The notes: generated by a model not told the origin, from the letters alone. Positions 10,860 to 22,725 are shown, numbered from the stretch's first letter. The stretch is DNA of 64,000 bases from Loripinus fragilis (GCA_964019695.1 OZ026525.1:90925779-90989778); one strand, 5' to 3'. A program made the numbers and translations.

Positions 10860-12065
10860 CTGAAGATGAACTGTTGTGATCATAGGATGTCTGTCGTCGT
10901 CAGTCAACATTTGCTTTAAATCACATCTCCTAAACCTCTACACTAAAGCTACACATGAATAATCTTTGGTGGTCTTCTTTTTAAGTTGTTCAAAAAAAAT
11001 CTATTCCAGGCAGAAAGCTGGTTGCCATAGCAACCAAAATGAAAAAAGATTAAAAAATCTTGTCCAAAACTACTGGTCAGATTTGAAAATAGTTCGGCAC
11101 AAATGGTCCTTTGCTGACTCTTGTCCAAGGTTGTTCATATTATATAAATTGATGAAAAAACCTGGCCACCATGGGGGTAGGACTGTTTTTCCTATTAATG
11201 TATAGGAAAACTTCGAACAAGTCTTCTTGTCAAAAATAGTAAGTGAGTATGATCAGGAAATACCACAATCACAAACTGCAGACAAACCCATGGCATCTTG
11301 AGAAATACTAACTGAAGGATTTGAAAATGACTTGGCATAAATGGGCGACGCACTGCCAAAAATGTCCAAATATTTTTGATAGGTTGAAAAACATGGCCGC
11401 CAGGGGATGAGACCAGTTTCCTATGTAAATATAGGGATACATTTAAAAATCTTCTTGTCAAAATCAACTTGGTCGATTGAAAATAATTCAACACTTATTG
11501 TCATTGAGTGACCATCTACCAAGGTTGTTCACATTTTTATAGGTTGAAAAACATGACTGCCAGGGGTGGAGTCTGTTTTTCTTATATGGAAAAAATTGCT
11601 ACAAATCTTCTTGTCAAAATACTACTTGGCCAAATTATTTCAGGAATATCACCAAAGTGTTAAACAGCTTAGATCCAAACAGCTTTGGTCCAAACTGTTT
11701 GCAAATGTTATCAGTAGAAAAGACACTAGCAAGAGTTAAAAGATCATGTCAAAAATTTCTGGGCTATTTGAAAAAAAAATCAGCACATATGATCCTTAGT
11801 GCTCCTCTACCATGATTGTTCAAACTATGTAAATCTATCAAAAATGGTCACCAGGGTCATTTGCATGTCCATTTATCTGTTTGTCTGTAAGTCAGTAACT
11901 GCAACTGTTATTGATCAAGTTTGATTCAATCTTGGTTTATATGACACATTAAAAGTTTAACATTGTGTTACTTTAGCCAACATAAAAGCTGGATTTGGGT
12001 AGGTGCTTTGCTTTCCCTCTACCATATAAACAGCCATTCTCAGGTGAGCCCCCAGGGCCCAAAGG
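10860..12065. repeat. Diverged tandem repeat inserted in the giant element
   Basis: Loose repeats of a unit with CATGGCCGCCAGGGG-like and ATCTTCTTGTCAAAA cores at about 11160-11230, 11395-11465, 11545-11620 and 11840. It ends in CAGGTGAGCCCCCAGGGCC at 12037. This pattern is common in mollusc genomes. It separates two diverged direct copies (10615-10857 and 12500-12695) of older element sequence. It also contains a perfect X-box-like GGTTGCCATAGCAACC (11020-11035) and a partial family A piece (11225-11300, -). Confidence 0.6.
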
Positions 12066-12221
12066 CCATGCAATAATTAAGTAGCGTATGTAACTGTAGG
12101 CCTTATATCTTATTTTTTTCTATCTCTCTATGGGGGGGGGGCTTAAATTTTATGATATTTATAACCTTGTTTTAATAACTTAGCAGTTAAAAATAAGTTT
12201 CTGTTGTTGAAAGCATCAACA

Positions 12222-12290
12222 TTAGAACACACTCTAGCAAAATGGATAAGCTGAGAAATATATACACCATAGGAAGGAGAGCGAGGAAAC
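12222..12290 (-). mobile_element. Small Penelope-like fragment
   Basis: The - strand encodes the PRSPSYGVYISQLI-like block shared with the copies near 1350, 5620 and 25500. Only about 70 bp remain. Confidence 0.65.
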
Positions 12291-13410
12291 CCGAGATTTT
12301 AAACTAAGCTTCAACTTTTGAAACATCCCCACCATTTTCATACTATGGTCACTTCCAATTTTTATTAGCTATTCCCCCATTAGATGATCATATACAAAAA
12401 ACAACTGAAAGTCCATAATTTCTCTATGGCAGGTTAATTTTTTTATTCATTTTATTTTTCTTATCAAATCTTACTGGTTTTCTTTCATTCTAAATATTTT
12501 CAAAAATGGCTACTTATGAAAGACCCCTTTCATCTGATAACAAATTTATTTCAGATGTCTTTTAATCTTTCATGATTAAGAAAACCTCACTAACACAGTA
12601 TATAATTACAGATATTGGATAAGTCAATCTTACTGATACACGAAATGCATCAAAGGTACTGAATTCATAGTAAAAATACTACTTTTGAGATAACCTCCTT
12701 ATATACATACATGTGCTATAGGGACTTTTAATTTTATATTTTAGCTGAAAATGAGAAGTTTCATAAAAAATCTATTATTCATTCATTTATCTAGGGTTTA
12801 TATGTCTAAAATTTCCTGATTTTTTCGTCAATAATTTCACCTTTTCCATTGACCTAAATGCTAAAAAATATGCTTTTCTTATGGTACATTTGAGACGTCC
12901 ACTAATTTCCCCAATCGTGGGGTTGTTAAAAATTTGTTTGGACTTAATTGGTCAAAAGGCTTTCTTCCTTACTTTACTTGATAAATGTAGCAGTAGGAGT
13001 CAGGTTTTCACAATGAAATTGATTCAAGTGTCCTAAAACATATGTTTTGATGAAATTTACCCCCCTTTTGAGCCCCTTCCCTAACCCTAGATTGAATCAA
13101 CCCCACATGTCTATTTTCTAAACTGCTAGCTATTAGTCCAATGCCCAAAATATATTTTGATGACATTTGTATGCTACACATATACAAGTTAGGCATTTTC
13201 GATTAAAAATTAGCATTTTACCGATATAAACCTCTAAAGGGGCTATTATCAAGTCCTGTTTAGGGCCTCTCACCACAGATATGCCAGCAAGTAACATGTA
13301 TGTATCATTTAACATTTTAAGTTTTTATTGTGCCAGATTTTTTTATGTTTTTTTTAATACAAAAAAGACCTTCATACTGTTGTTGTCCATTTTGGCTTTT
13401 TGAAATCATA

Positions 13411-15271
13411 GTTGCCATGGTTATGGTAAGAAGATGGTTACTTCCTAAAAAAAATTTTTTCAATGTATTATATACCATAGCTAGCTTGATCTTACTAAAG
13501 TTTGAAAACCTTTCCAAGTAACCCCGACTTGCAACAAAATGCTTTCAAGAATGTCGAAAACTGCCATATTTTAGTACATTGTTACCCCACCCACTATTTT
13601 TACAACATTGCTATATGACAGAATTACCATAACCATACCATCCTTGTATTCACATGGAGCATTACTGCTTAGTACAAGTTAACCTAAGGTCAAATTTTTT
13701 AATTCTAAAAGTTGCATTTGGCAATGTATGTCTATTTTAACTGATTTTCCGGCACTATGTTTGTCAAAAAGTTTGACACCTCATTTACTCCCGTTTGAGC
13801 CACTATTCGACCCCTCAATGTTTATTTTTCATAAAAAGCTAGCTATAAGATCAATGACTTGAAAATACTCTAATGTAATTTCTACACCACTTATACATGA
13901 GTTGGGCATTTTTTACAAAATAGTTGGGGTTTTTCGCCTACAGAGACCTCTAAAAGGGCTATTATCAGGTCTCTTTTAGGCCTTGCACCTATTATATATC
14001 AAAAAGCAAAATATAAGTATTATTTCAACATTTAATTATTCATTGTGTCAGATGTCTTCATGTTCTGCAATACAAAAACGCCTTAGAAGCTGCATTTGTC
14101 AATTTTGGCTTTTTGAGACGGTGGCATCAGAGTTGCCATAGTAACGATAAGAAGGTGGTAACTTCCTCAATATATTTTTTTAGTTTATTACAGACCATAT
14201 TTAGCTTGGTCTTACTACAGTGTGCAAACCTTTCCAAGTAGCCCCAACTTGCAACAATATGGTTTCAAAAATGTCGAAAACTACCATATTTTAATACATT
14301 GTTACCCCACCACCACTTTTGCAACCATTGCTATATGACAGAATTACCAAAATTATTAACCATACACTCCTTGTATTCACATTGTGCAAAACTGCAAAGT
14401 ACAAGTAATCACATGGTCAAAAATGTCTCATTCTAAAAGTTGCATTAGCACAATGTATGTCTATTTTAGTGATTTTCGGGCATTATTTGGTCAAAAAAAA
14501 TTAACGCCTTATTTACCCCCTGTTGAACCCCTTTTGGACCCCTATATTGAGATAACACCCTATATTTTCTTTTATAGAATGCTAGCTATAAGATCAATGA
14601 CTTGAAAATTTTATTATGTTATTTCTATACTACTTATACATGAGTTTTGCATTTTTTATTTAAAAAAAATAGTGCTTTTTCTCTTATGTAGACCGCTAAA
14701 AGGGCTAATATAAGGTCCCTTTTAGGGCCTTTCACCACTAATTTGTCAAAAAAGCAAAATATAAGTATTAATTAAACATTTTATTGTTGATTGTGTCAGA
14801 TGCCTTCATGTTCTGCAATACAAAAACGCCTTACAAGCTGCATTTGCACATTTTAGCTTTTTGAGACGGTAGCATCATAGTTGCCATGGTTACGATAAGA
14901 AGACTGTAACTTCCCAAACATTTTTTTCCAATTCATTATATATCATATCTAGCTTTGTCTTACTAAAGCATGTACACTTTTCCGAGTAACCGTGGCTTGC
15001 AACAATATGAGTTCAAAAATGTCGAAAAACAACAAATTTGAGTACCTTGTTACCCCACCCACTTTTCCGACACAATTGCTACAAAACGGAATTACCAAAT
15101 TTAATTCCAAGATCCTCCTTAAATTGACATAAAGCAATACTGTGGAGTACAAGATGTCACAAGTTCGAAACATACTTATTCTAGAAGTTGCAACTGTGCA
15201 ATTTATGTCTATTTTCAGTGATTTTTGGGCACTTTTTGGCCAAAAACTTTGGATTCGGTTACCATGGCAAC
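13411..15271. promoter_or_regulatory. Right-arm X-box-like motifs (four)
   Basis: GTTGCCATGGTTAT at 13411, GTTGCCATAGTAAC at 14132, GTTGCCATGGTTAC at 14880 and GTTACCATGGCAAC at 15258. One occurs per inverted-arm unit. Spacings are 721, 748 and 378 bp. Confidence 0.55.
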
Positions 15272-15403
15272 GGAAGTAAAAATTAAAGAATTAAGCATGA
15301 ATTATTTCGTTTTGGGTGAAAACAACCAAGTACAGAAAGTTTCGTTGAAATCTGAGACTATGCGTGAAAAACTTTGCTCCATATTTACAGAGAATCGCTC
15401 TTA

Positions 15404-15900
15404 AAATACATGTATATAAGTATGCAATATTTGATTAAAATATATGGTGCGGTTCAAGAGTTATGGGCATTTTCACTAATGTGTTTCCAGAGTTTAAGTG
15501 ACAGCTTTAATTTTGAACCTAGAAGAACGACACTTAGCATGTGGTTTTAAATGCACACCGCGTAACTAAAACTTATTTTTGGGAGACGCCCTTATTTGTA
15601 AATGAGGCCCAAATCCCCTGTACAAAAGAATAACTTGTTGTTTTTCCCTATGAATATACCCATGTGTACCCCTATAGATACACGTGGTATATTTGCATTG
15701 CTATGATGATATATACTAGCCTACAGGAATATCTATTTCCGCTGATTCAACGAAAATCTATTCGGCAAACCTCACTTGTCATCACTTTGACACACACACG
15801 CACGCGCACACGCAATTGGAAAAGTCTATATGGGTCCTAGACTGTGCCGTATTGAAAGCAGGCAAATATAAGGCTTAAGCATGAAACCTGCATGTACATG
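15404..15900. other. Flank of the giant element; direct copy of its left flank
   Basis: About 15408-15468 (with GGTTCAAGAGTTATG) matches about 8163-8222 on the other side of the giant element, in direct orientation. A third partial copy is at 17315-17340. The rest is noncoding, with a CACACGCACGCGCACACGC run near 15790. Confidence 0.5.
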
Positions 15901-15904
15901 TAGC

Positions 15905-16135
15905 ACCTTCCATTTCAATTCATTGACTCTTTTTGCCTACGAGGTAATTTTCCATGGTTTTGTCATCTACTGATATTTTTTTTCAAAATCAGTTTTGTTG
16001 CTGTTTTTTTTCTAAAAAAAATCAGTAATATCAGTAGAGTGTCAAGCAATTTGGATCCAGATCATGCCTGTCAGGTCTGATCTGGGTCTAAATTGTTTGC
16101 AAAGGTCATCAGCAGACGACACTAGTTACGACGAC
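15905..16135. mobile_element. Foldback MITE family C copy
   Basis: Family C has a core hairpin in which AAACAGTTTGGATCCAGATC and its reversal surround a short loop. Its flanks carry GTCGTCTGCTGA and T/A-rich arms. This copy has a diverged left side and the core at about 16050-16110. Confidence 0.55.
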
Positions 16136-16564
16136 AATTCAAGCAAGTTAGAGTGTTGAAGAGAAATAGCGAATCGGGGATATACATTAAACTTCAAGAG
16201 CATCAACTATTTGCCAGCTTAAAATATTTCGCTGATAAACTTTGTCAACAGCCGAAGCCAAGTTCAGGCTAAAATGTTGGGCATTATCTGGATCCATACT
16301 GTTTGAAAACCTACTTGTTTTCCTGAAAGACATATCTTTAGAAATTAATTATCTCGAAAGAAAATTCAGCAGAGAACAACAACAACCCAGCATTTAAGGT
16401 TTAGACAATACTATTACTTGAATCGCTATTTAACACAGGCCATTTCAATGCATCGGTTTTAGATGTACAGTGAAGTTTATAAGTCAGTATAAGCAGTGAA
16501 TCACAGCCAAATGCGCGAAGATTGGTCCAGTTAAGCAATTTTAGCGTGAAGCTATGACTGTCTT

Positions 16565-16715
16565 CATCAGTTTAAACACGTGTTTTTGTTGCTCAAAAGA
16601 ACCGTATCATCGAGACGGTTGTTTTAAGTACACACCAAATATTTTTTGCTAATCTTTTTTGGTTTAGAAATAGGACAAATAATTTTCTGTTACGCACTCT
16701 TATCTGTAGGACTGA
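16565..16715. mobile_element. Hairpin MITE family B copy
   Basis: Family B is defined by the palindromic core CAAAAGAACCGTCTC with its reversal and by flanks CTCAAAAGAA and TACGCACTCTTA. Here the hairpin is at 16593-16635 and is imperfect. Other copies lie at 37450-37560, 38225-38400, 39765-39870, 42360-42495, 43290-43445, 44115-44290 and 56790-56940. Confidence 0.7.
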
Positions 16716-17044
16716 CGAATTACCTCCACTGACCCGTATAAGCCATGTTATATTAATATCGTTAGGTTCACTTGGGGACTGATTCAAAGAGGAGCGGTAA
16801 AAACACACCAAAATTCCATCTAATCCCAGCCTAAACAAAAACTCACATTTATGTGGAAAAAATTAATTCAATTACTCTGTCTATATCTAAATTCATTTCT
16901 CTAATTTATTTTTCAATTAAAATCACCATTAAAGAATAATTAGTAAAAAACGGGGGTCACTTAAGTCCTGGAAACACTATAATATACTGCAACCAGCCAA
17001 AATGATGCTCGATAAAGCCTCCTCACCGTTTTGTATACCAGTGG

Positions 17045-17290
17045 CTGGACAAAGTTAAAATTGTTACACATATCCAGTGGTAAGATGGGCAACGTCGCGA
17101 CAAAACCTGTCTTCGGGGTTTCCTCGGCTACAGACACTAGCTAGAAAATTGAAATTTCGCCAATATCAAGCCTGAATATGATACTTTACAATAAGCGAAC
17201 AACAAAGGCGCTGATCTGACTGCGCATCTGCGCTTTTGTTGTTCACAAACCACCGAAGACAAGTTTTCTCGCGGCGGGCCCAGATAATGT
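17045..17290. mobile_element. Foldback repeat family D copy
   Basis: Ends AAACCTGTCTTCGGGG (left) and CGAAGACAAGTTTTCTCG (right) are inverted. The interior has CTGACTGCGCATCTGCGC and TAGCTAGAAAATTGAAATTTCGC. Other copies are at 30090-30470, 36435-36670, 37965-38215, 39295-39560 and 53125-53335. Confidence 0.7.
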
Positions 17291-18094
17291 TGACATGCAC
17301 TTGAAAGAAAATTTTATGTGGTTCAAGAGTTATGAGCATGTTTACTAAATACCACGGAGAGACGGACTCACGTAGTGCAGACCGAAGGGTAGACCTAAGA
17401 TTAGGCCTAAGAATGGATTTTTCTGTTATGTCCCATTCTTAGGCCTAATATTTTGGGTCACATTTTGTTCAAATAGCAACACTCTAACATTTGACTCCAA
17501 CGTTTCTGTATGGAATAAAAGTCTGGTGAAAAATTTATTGTAATAATAAGTCCCTTACCTCTAGTTGGTGCTCACACAAAAATATGTCCAAAATATTGAA
17601 AATCCACTTTTGTAGCAGCAAATAATGATTTGTTTACAAAAAATATTTCAAAAACACATATGCTGACACAGTGACATCACAGGTTTATGAATGACTGCAG
17701 CAATGTGGGTTAATTTGCATGAAGAGAAACCTGTAAGCCCATTGGCTGATGGTCAATTGACCATAACTGTGGGTCACATGACATATCTGATGATGTGGCT
17801 CACTGATTCCTGCCTCCAAATTTAAAAGCACTAAGAGACAGGGAACCAGTTTGACCCAAATGGAAGCTAAAGGTCAGGAGATACATGTGTTCTGAAATTT
17901 TGTTGATGTTTCTGGTTTGTACACTTTTATGTTTAATTATTCTCATGCATTTTATTTCATTTATATGTGCAGTATTTGCCCTAAGCTAATAGAATATGTA
18001 GAAATGAAGGAACTATGAATAAATACTTACAACTTTATTTGTAAACAAACTGTAGTGTAAACAATTACTAATTTTGCTTCTATTGTACACAAAA

Positions 18095-18142
18095 ACCATA
18101 ACCTAGTTTGACCATGATGAAACTTACAAACTAGGTTATGGT
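18095..18142. repeat. Small perfect-arm hairpin
   Basis: CCATAACCTAGTTT and its exact reverse complement are separated by 18 bp. A second inverted pair (TTAGGCCTAAGAATGG) lies upstream at 17404-17445. Confidence 0.8.
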
Positions 18143-18369
18143 CCCAGAACTAACCGAAGGGTCGTGCAGTTCTTTGTTTGCGGCAATTTGTGTCGTCTAC
18201 TGACAGACAATTTTTGCAAACAGTTTGGAACCAGTTCAGGACCGACGGAATGTCGGTTCTGATCTGGATCCATACCGTTTGAAAGGCTGATGGTGTTCGT
18301 CAAATATTAAATATTTTTATTAGCATGAAATTAACAAGAAATATTACCCAACATGTAATGATTTAAACC

Positions 18370-18530
18370 CGCCCTGCAGGAGCCGCTTCACCATCAACAT
18401 TGTAAACAAGGGATTTCGGGTTCGATCCCCGGCCTCTTCAGTGTGTAGAATGAGACTTTAAGCCGTGGCCCCGTCCCTAAATGACCTTAGCTGTTGGTGG
18501 GACGTTAAACACACATCACCGTCCTGGGTG
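18370..18530 (+). mobile_element. tRNA-derived SINE, family 2
   Basis: Contains a B-box-like GGTTCGATCCC at about 18419 and the body shared with the reverse copy at 32040-32205: GAGACTTTAAGC, GGCCCCGTC, and GACCTTAGCTGTTGGTGGGA. The 5' tRNA-like part is diverged. Confidence 0.75.
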
Positions 18531-18539
18531 GCTCGTAAA

Positions 18540-19196
18540 GTAGTGAAAATTCAACCAATAATCGATGAATAGGAAAAGTGACAGTGGAAAACCCAGCTGA
18601 TATATACACAGGGTATGGATTAGAAGGATCGATCGGTTACTATTTATACTGCCACAACAAATATCTATACCAGACCACAAAAACGACATTAGGGCATTCA
18701 TTTAATACTCTGGTAAGACTTTGGATCGAGTCAGCGAGCAGATACCGGACCGACAAACCGCTAGCGCAAGTATGCTGTTTTAGCAAGCATTTAAAAGCAA
18801 TGCATTGCAAAAATTATCATGGGCGAAATTCAATGCCATGTCCTGCCTGTTAAAAATGATTATTCTAGCTGACTAGTTATTTGTTGTTGTTGTTGTTGTT
18901 TTGTTTTTTGTCTGTTTATGGCGGACAATGAGTTTGCTGATAGGCCATGTGCTGTTGAAGTCTAGTCTTACATTATGCGAATATGTTTGAAGGCCCCTTT
19001 TGTCATGGTATGGAATACCTCAAGTTCATTCATACTCTGTGTTAATAGACATTATTATTTTCTTTTCAAAAATTGAAATGATCCGAAGTACCATAATATA
19101 ATATTGAGATATAGTTAGTAGTGTGTGTGGAAATGCCGTCTTTGGATTTTTAGGCAAGGATTGTATCTCTAAAAGTCTGGAATTAAATGATTAATC
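18540..19196. other. Low-repeat stretch upstream of a candidate first exon
   Basis: No strong repeat is recognised. A 91-codon frame (18578-18853, +) is open but has no recognisable domain and may be chance. A (GTT)n run lies at about 18879-18900. The stretch could hold a promoter or 5' UTR for the exon at 19197, but no TATA box or initiator can be assigned. Confidence 0.3.
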
Positions 19197-19411
19197 ATGT
19201 ACAGACGATATGATAAAATGTTGGGTTGCGGAGCCAGGAAGTCATCTAATGATGGAGATACTGCTGAGGCAGAGAATAGGGGTGGGGTTGGTACGACGAG
19301 GCAACAGGTGCCACAGACGATGCCTAAGGTATCACCATTGCCACCTATAGCGACCAACACAGGGAGAGAGGAAACGTCGAGGATGCCTGATCATGGTCAA
19401 CAGCTGCCACC
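19197..19411 (+). CDS. Candidate first coding exon of an unrecognised gene
   Basis: The frame opens with ATG at 19197, nine bases after an in-frame TGA (19188), with a second in-frame ATG at 19218 in a better AAA-ATG-T context. It runs to a consensus 5' splice site, CC|GTAAGT at 19411/19412, in phase 2. The 71 complete codons give a polar, proline- and charge-rich sequence with no membrane segment or domain: MLGCGARKSSNDGD at the second start, then MPKVSPLPPIATN. That suits a disordered N-terminus. No downstream exon could be tied to it. It is too far from, and too unlike, the known p34 N-terminus to call it part of GTF2H3. It could also be a chance ORF. Confidence 0.35.
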
Positions 19412-19536
19412 GTAAGTTTGTTGGCAGACGTTATACATGAATTACTATCGTGCCAACCAAAAGTGACAATGACGTAATACTTTGTTTACAATTGTTAAGG
19501 AAAACATTAAATTGTACACTCCACTTCAGCTAATGC

Positions 19537-19609
19537 GAATTGATAGACCACTTGTATGTATTAATCCTATCCTGAGGATAGGATTAATACACAAGTGATC
19601 TATCAATTC
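19537..19609. repeat. Near-perfect 73-bp hairpin
   Basis: Arms of about 35 bp, starting GAATTGATAGACCACTTGT on the left and matched in reverse on the right, meet at CCTGAGG. Only one or two mismatches are visible. Confidence 0.85.
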
Positions 19610-19724
19610 TAAGTCCCTGATAACTTTGCAAACAAAACATGACGTCACTGTCACTCTTGGCTGACAGGACAGTAGTACACATCACAAGTATAAATCACGT
19701 ATTGTTTCCTGTAGTCGCCCATGC

Positions 19725-19965
19725 GCGGATCCAGAAAGTTTTGTCAGAGGGGGTCCAACTTTGACAACGATTTTATTTTATTTTATTAGTTTGATGAGGG
19801 GAGGAAGGAGAAGAGTCCAAATACCACTATTAGCGGGCCATTAACGGTCCGATGATGGCCCATCATTGAATGCTGGATTGGTAGCTTTGTGATTTTAGAG
19901 GGATCCGGACCAGTATTGCTAAAGAACCCTAAATTCCCCCCTCTGGATCCGCACAAGTCGCCACC
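19725..19965 (-). mobile_element. MITE with GGATCCGC-type ends, copy 1
   Basis: Reverse-oriented relative of 35783-36095. Both share TGGATCCGC termini, GGTCCGGATCC, and GATGATGGCCCAT. Confidence 0.7.
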
Positions 19966-20619
19966 CACCCGACCACATGTTAAACTAACGGTACCGGGAG
20001 ACAACTTGAGACAAAAAACAAAACGTGATTTATAACTCGTTTAGTTGCCTTAACCCTTAAAGAGCTCGTGAAACAAAACGCATCAAAAATACTGTCTGCT
20101 TACGTCGTCTGCTGCAAATCTTAGCTCACACTATTGATAAATGTAAGTATAGAGCCTAACCATATGGACCCAAATCAGACTGCTCCTACAGAAGAAGTCT
20201 GGATGTAAGAGCAGTCTGATCTGTGTTTGTACTGGACAAAACAATTCTAAAACATTACAGAAGACAACAAAAGCAGACGACTTTTGTTGTGATTGGTCCA
20301 TTAAGGCTTAAGGAATATTTGCGATGCTTGAAACGCATTGGTGTGGTGTTTTGCGCGCACCAAAAGGGTATGATACCAGTTTCTCGCCCTGGGCCCGGAA
20401 TTACAATGGAAAGACTTAAGTTAAGTATTGATTTTTCAGGGTGCGAAAAATAACGTTTCAAACCGATTAAAACCAAAATAGTTTCATTTTTTCTGAAGAT
20501 CATAAGATATCATTGACCACAAATACCGCATCGATCCAGACAATTTAGATTAAGCATTTATTATAGCATGTTGAATTATCGATACTTAACTTAAGTCGTC
20601 CTTAGTAGGTCTGTTGTCA

Positions 20620-20790
20620 TCTGAACTATTTGCCAATAGGGTAATTTTTCATGCCTTTTCGTCATCCGCTTATTTTTTTTTTTTTCAAAATTAACTTTTT
20701 CAAAAAATATTTCAAGAATACCATTAGAGTGTCAAACAGTTTGGATCGGTCCTGATCTGGGTCAAACTGTTCGCAAAGGTTGTCGCTTAA
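20620..20790. mobile_element. Foldback MITE family C copy
   Basis: The left arm has ATTTTTCATGCCTTTTCGTC and CAAAATTAACTTTTTCA. The core hairpin GTTTGGATC...CTGATCTGGGTC is at 20740-20770. Confidence 0.65.
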
Positions 20791-20884
20791 GGTATCTCTT
20801 TGTAGTATGGTAATATTTGGCAAACAGTGAAGACTCCGATGAAATGCCAAACAAAGCTTGACGACTAAGAATAAATACACCGCT

Positions 20885-21110
20885 ACAAAAACCCATAAAG
20901 CGCCACCTACGTACAGATTGCAGCAGACGACAAGTTCAAATTTTGCTGCTTTTTCAAAAATAACAAAGAAGGCATGATGTTTCATAAGAATCGCCTGCCA
21001 GCAGACGATTCTCATGGAATACCATACCTCATTTTTTCGAAAGTTAGAAAAGTTGTTCCAAAATGTTTCGTCTGCTGCAGTCGTGATTGGCGCTTTAAGG
21101 GCTAAAGTCC
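20885..21110. mobile_element. MITE with AAAGCGCCA / TGGCGCTTT ends (family K)
   Basis: Inverted termini are at 20888 (TAAAGCGCCACC) and 21088 (ATTGGCGCTTTAAGGG), with GCAGCAGACGA / TCGTCTGCTGC just inside. The same structure recurs at 63359-63533. The 154-codon reverse frame overlapping it (20662-21126) is repeat-derived. Confidence 0.7.
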
Positions 21111-21529
21111 TTTTCCCTCTTAACATAGAGGAGAATAATTATACTTTTCATAAACTTCAATCATTTCAACCCTTAAAGGACCTACAAAAATTACGTCTGA
21201 AAATATCTTCTGCTCAAGTCGTCTGCTGCATATATTTGCTAACATTATTGACTAATGTAAGTGTTGAGGCAAAAAGTGTTGTGACCAAAAAGTTTTTAAA
21301 ACATTTCAGCTGACGACAAAAACAGGCAATTTTAGATGTTAAACCTATTATTGAAAACAAAATTACCTAGAAACGATAATCAGAAGACCACGTCATGGCG
21401 GACACTAACTGACTAAGTAAACAAACTTCAAGCTTAGTATTTGATATGCTTAGGAACGCATGCAAACACTAAGACACTTGAGGTTTTGTTACTTTGAGTT
21501 TCAGAGATTACATTTGAGCCGTGGCATGG

Positions 21530-21735
21530 GATTTCCAACAACGTGGTATGTGCGTCCAACAAAGCCTGAGATCAGCCTGCGCATACGCGCAGTCTGATCA
21601 GAGCATTTCCTAGTCGCTTGAATAGTCTATGACTGTTAAGCTACTGACTGAACACCATTTTGAGTTTCTAAGCTTAAAGGAGGCTGCACAGGCGCATCTG
21701 AGTCTACACTTGTTGTTGGAAATCACATGTCACGG
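21530..21735. mobile_element. Interspersed repeat family G copy
   Basis: Shares GAGTTTCTAAGCTTAAA, GGGCTGCACAGGC-like and CTTGAATAGTCTATGACTGTT blocks with 51895-52085 and 55985-56225. Confidence 0.65.
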
Positions 21736-21839
21736 ATCATTTTTGCATTGGTGTTAACCAAACTCACAGTTTGAAAATCCTTCGCCTGCTTCAAAAAAAG
21801 AATCATCTGAAAAGGTCGTTTGCTGAAGTCGTCCGCTGC

Positions 21840-22725
21840 ATGTAAATGCCTAAGTCAAGGACTAATTTCGGCATACAGACAAACAGCGTGGAACCAGATC
21901 AGACTGCTCCTCTCGACAGTCTGGTCAGGGTCCACAGTGTTGGCTACATTGACCTTTTAAAAGGACCAGCAGACGACTAACAACAGATTTCTTATAGCAC
22001 GCCCGAACTTTACTTGCTTGAGGCTTGTAACCTAACTTTTGTGTGGATATGTTACATTTTCTTAGTCTTTCTTGCTCATATATCTGTAAGATGTCATCAA
22101 GTTTCTAAGATCAGGACACTTATTGTGTACTTATAAGTCTTTGGTGCCAAAACAATAGAAATTATACACCTTTCTGATTATCAAGCCAATGGACTATTGT
22201 TACAGATGCTATCAATGAACGTTTGGACACATTTCCTAATACTGTGCATATAATGCTAAATATAGAGCCACAAATAGAAAAGATAGTTTTACATTTATAC
22301 AAGACAATACAATAAATGAAATGGTCCAAACTAATTATCATCGATTTAACATTTATGTTAAACGTTTGTCGTTGTCCGCTTCTGTGGTAATCATTATTAT
22401 CACCCGGCTCCTTGCAACTAGTAGAATCATCACACAATACTTCAATCATTTACTGTTATACAATTTTACCACCAGTCCACTCAAAATTGATGAGCCATTA
22501 TCAACTTTCCAATGTTACCATTCATGACTTAGAACATTCGGAAACTGATATGAATTCCTTATAGTTGGCTCTTTTTGAATATGTGTTTCAAGTGACACTC
22601 TGCAAGTAGGAGAAATACTAAAGCTTTACAAGGAGAAAAACTATGCCATTAAAAGCAATGAGTACCTTGACTGATGAAACCTTGATGTTTCTGTGAAAAA
22701 GAATCATGTCTTAGCTGGTTAACTT
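21840..22725. other. No gene recognised
   Basis: AT-rich, with a short inverted GATCAGACTGCTCC / AGTCTGGTC pair near 21893-21925. Short ORFs overlap on both strands and show no domain. Confidence 0.4.

Larger units (their letters stand above)
8315..15404. mobile_element. Giant 7.1-kb inverted-repeat element with X-box-bearing arms
   Basis: The ends are TTAA (8315-8318 and 15401-15404) flanking perfect 25-bp terminal inverted repeats (8319-8343 and 15376-15400) that begin GAGCGATTCTCTG. The left arm has about 550-bp tandem units, each with AGTGGGTGGGGTAAGTAGG (8668, 9219, 9765). The right arm has about 735-bp units in reverse orientation (GTTACCCC cores near 13583, 14303 and 15050). X-box-like palindromes recur in both arms. 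The interior (about 10000-12900) holds a GA microsatellite, older repeats and a mollusc-type tandem repeat. No transposase ORF is visible, so it is non-autonomous. TTAA duplication suggests piggyBac-like mobilisation, but the termini lack the usual CCC start, so the superfamily is uncertain. Confidence 0.8.

Noticed and set aside
17665..17690. A SDITG-coding word resembling a p34 exon piece
   Set aside because: It hits a stop after a few codons and has no splice sites or flanking similarity.
20662..21126. 154-codon reverse ORF, one of the longer frames in the window
   Set aside because: It spans parts of two MITE families (C and K), with termini and hairpins explaining the sequence.
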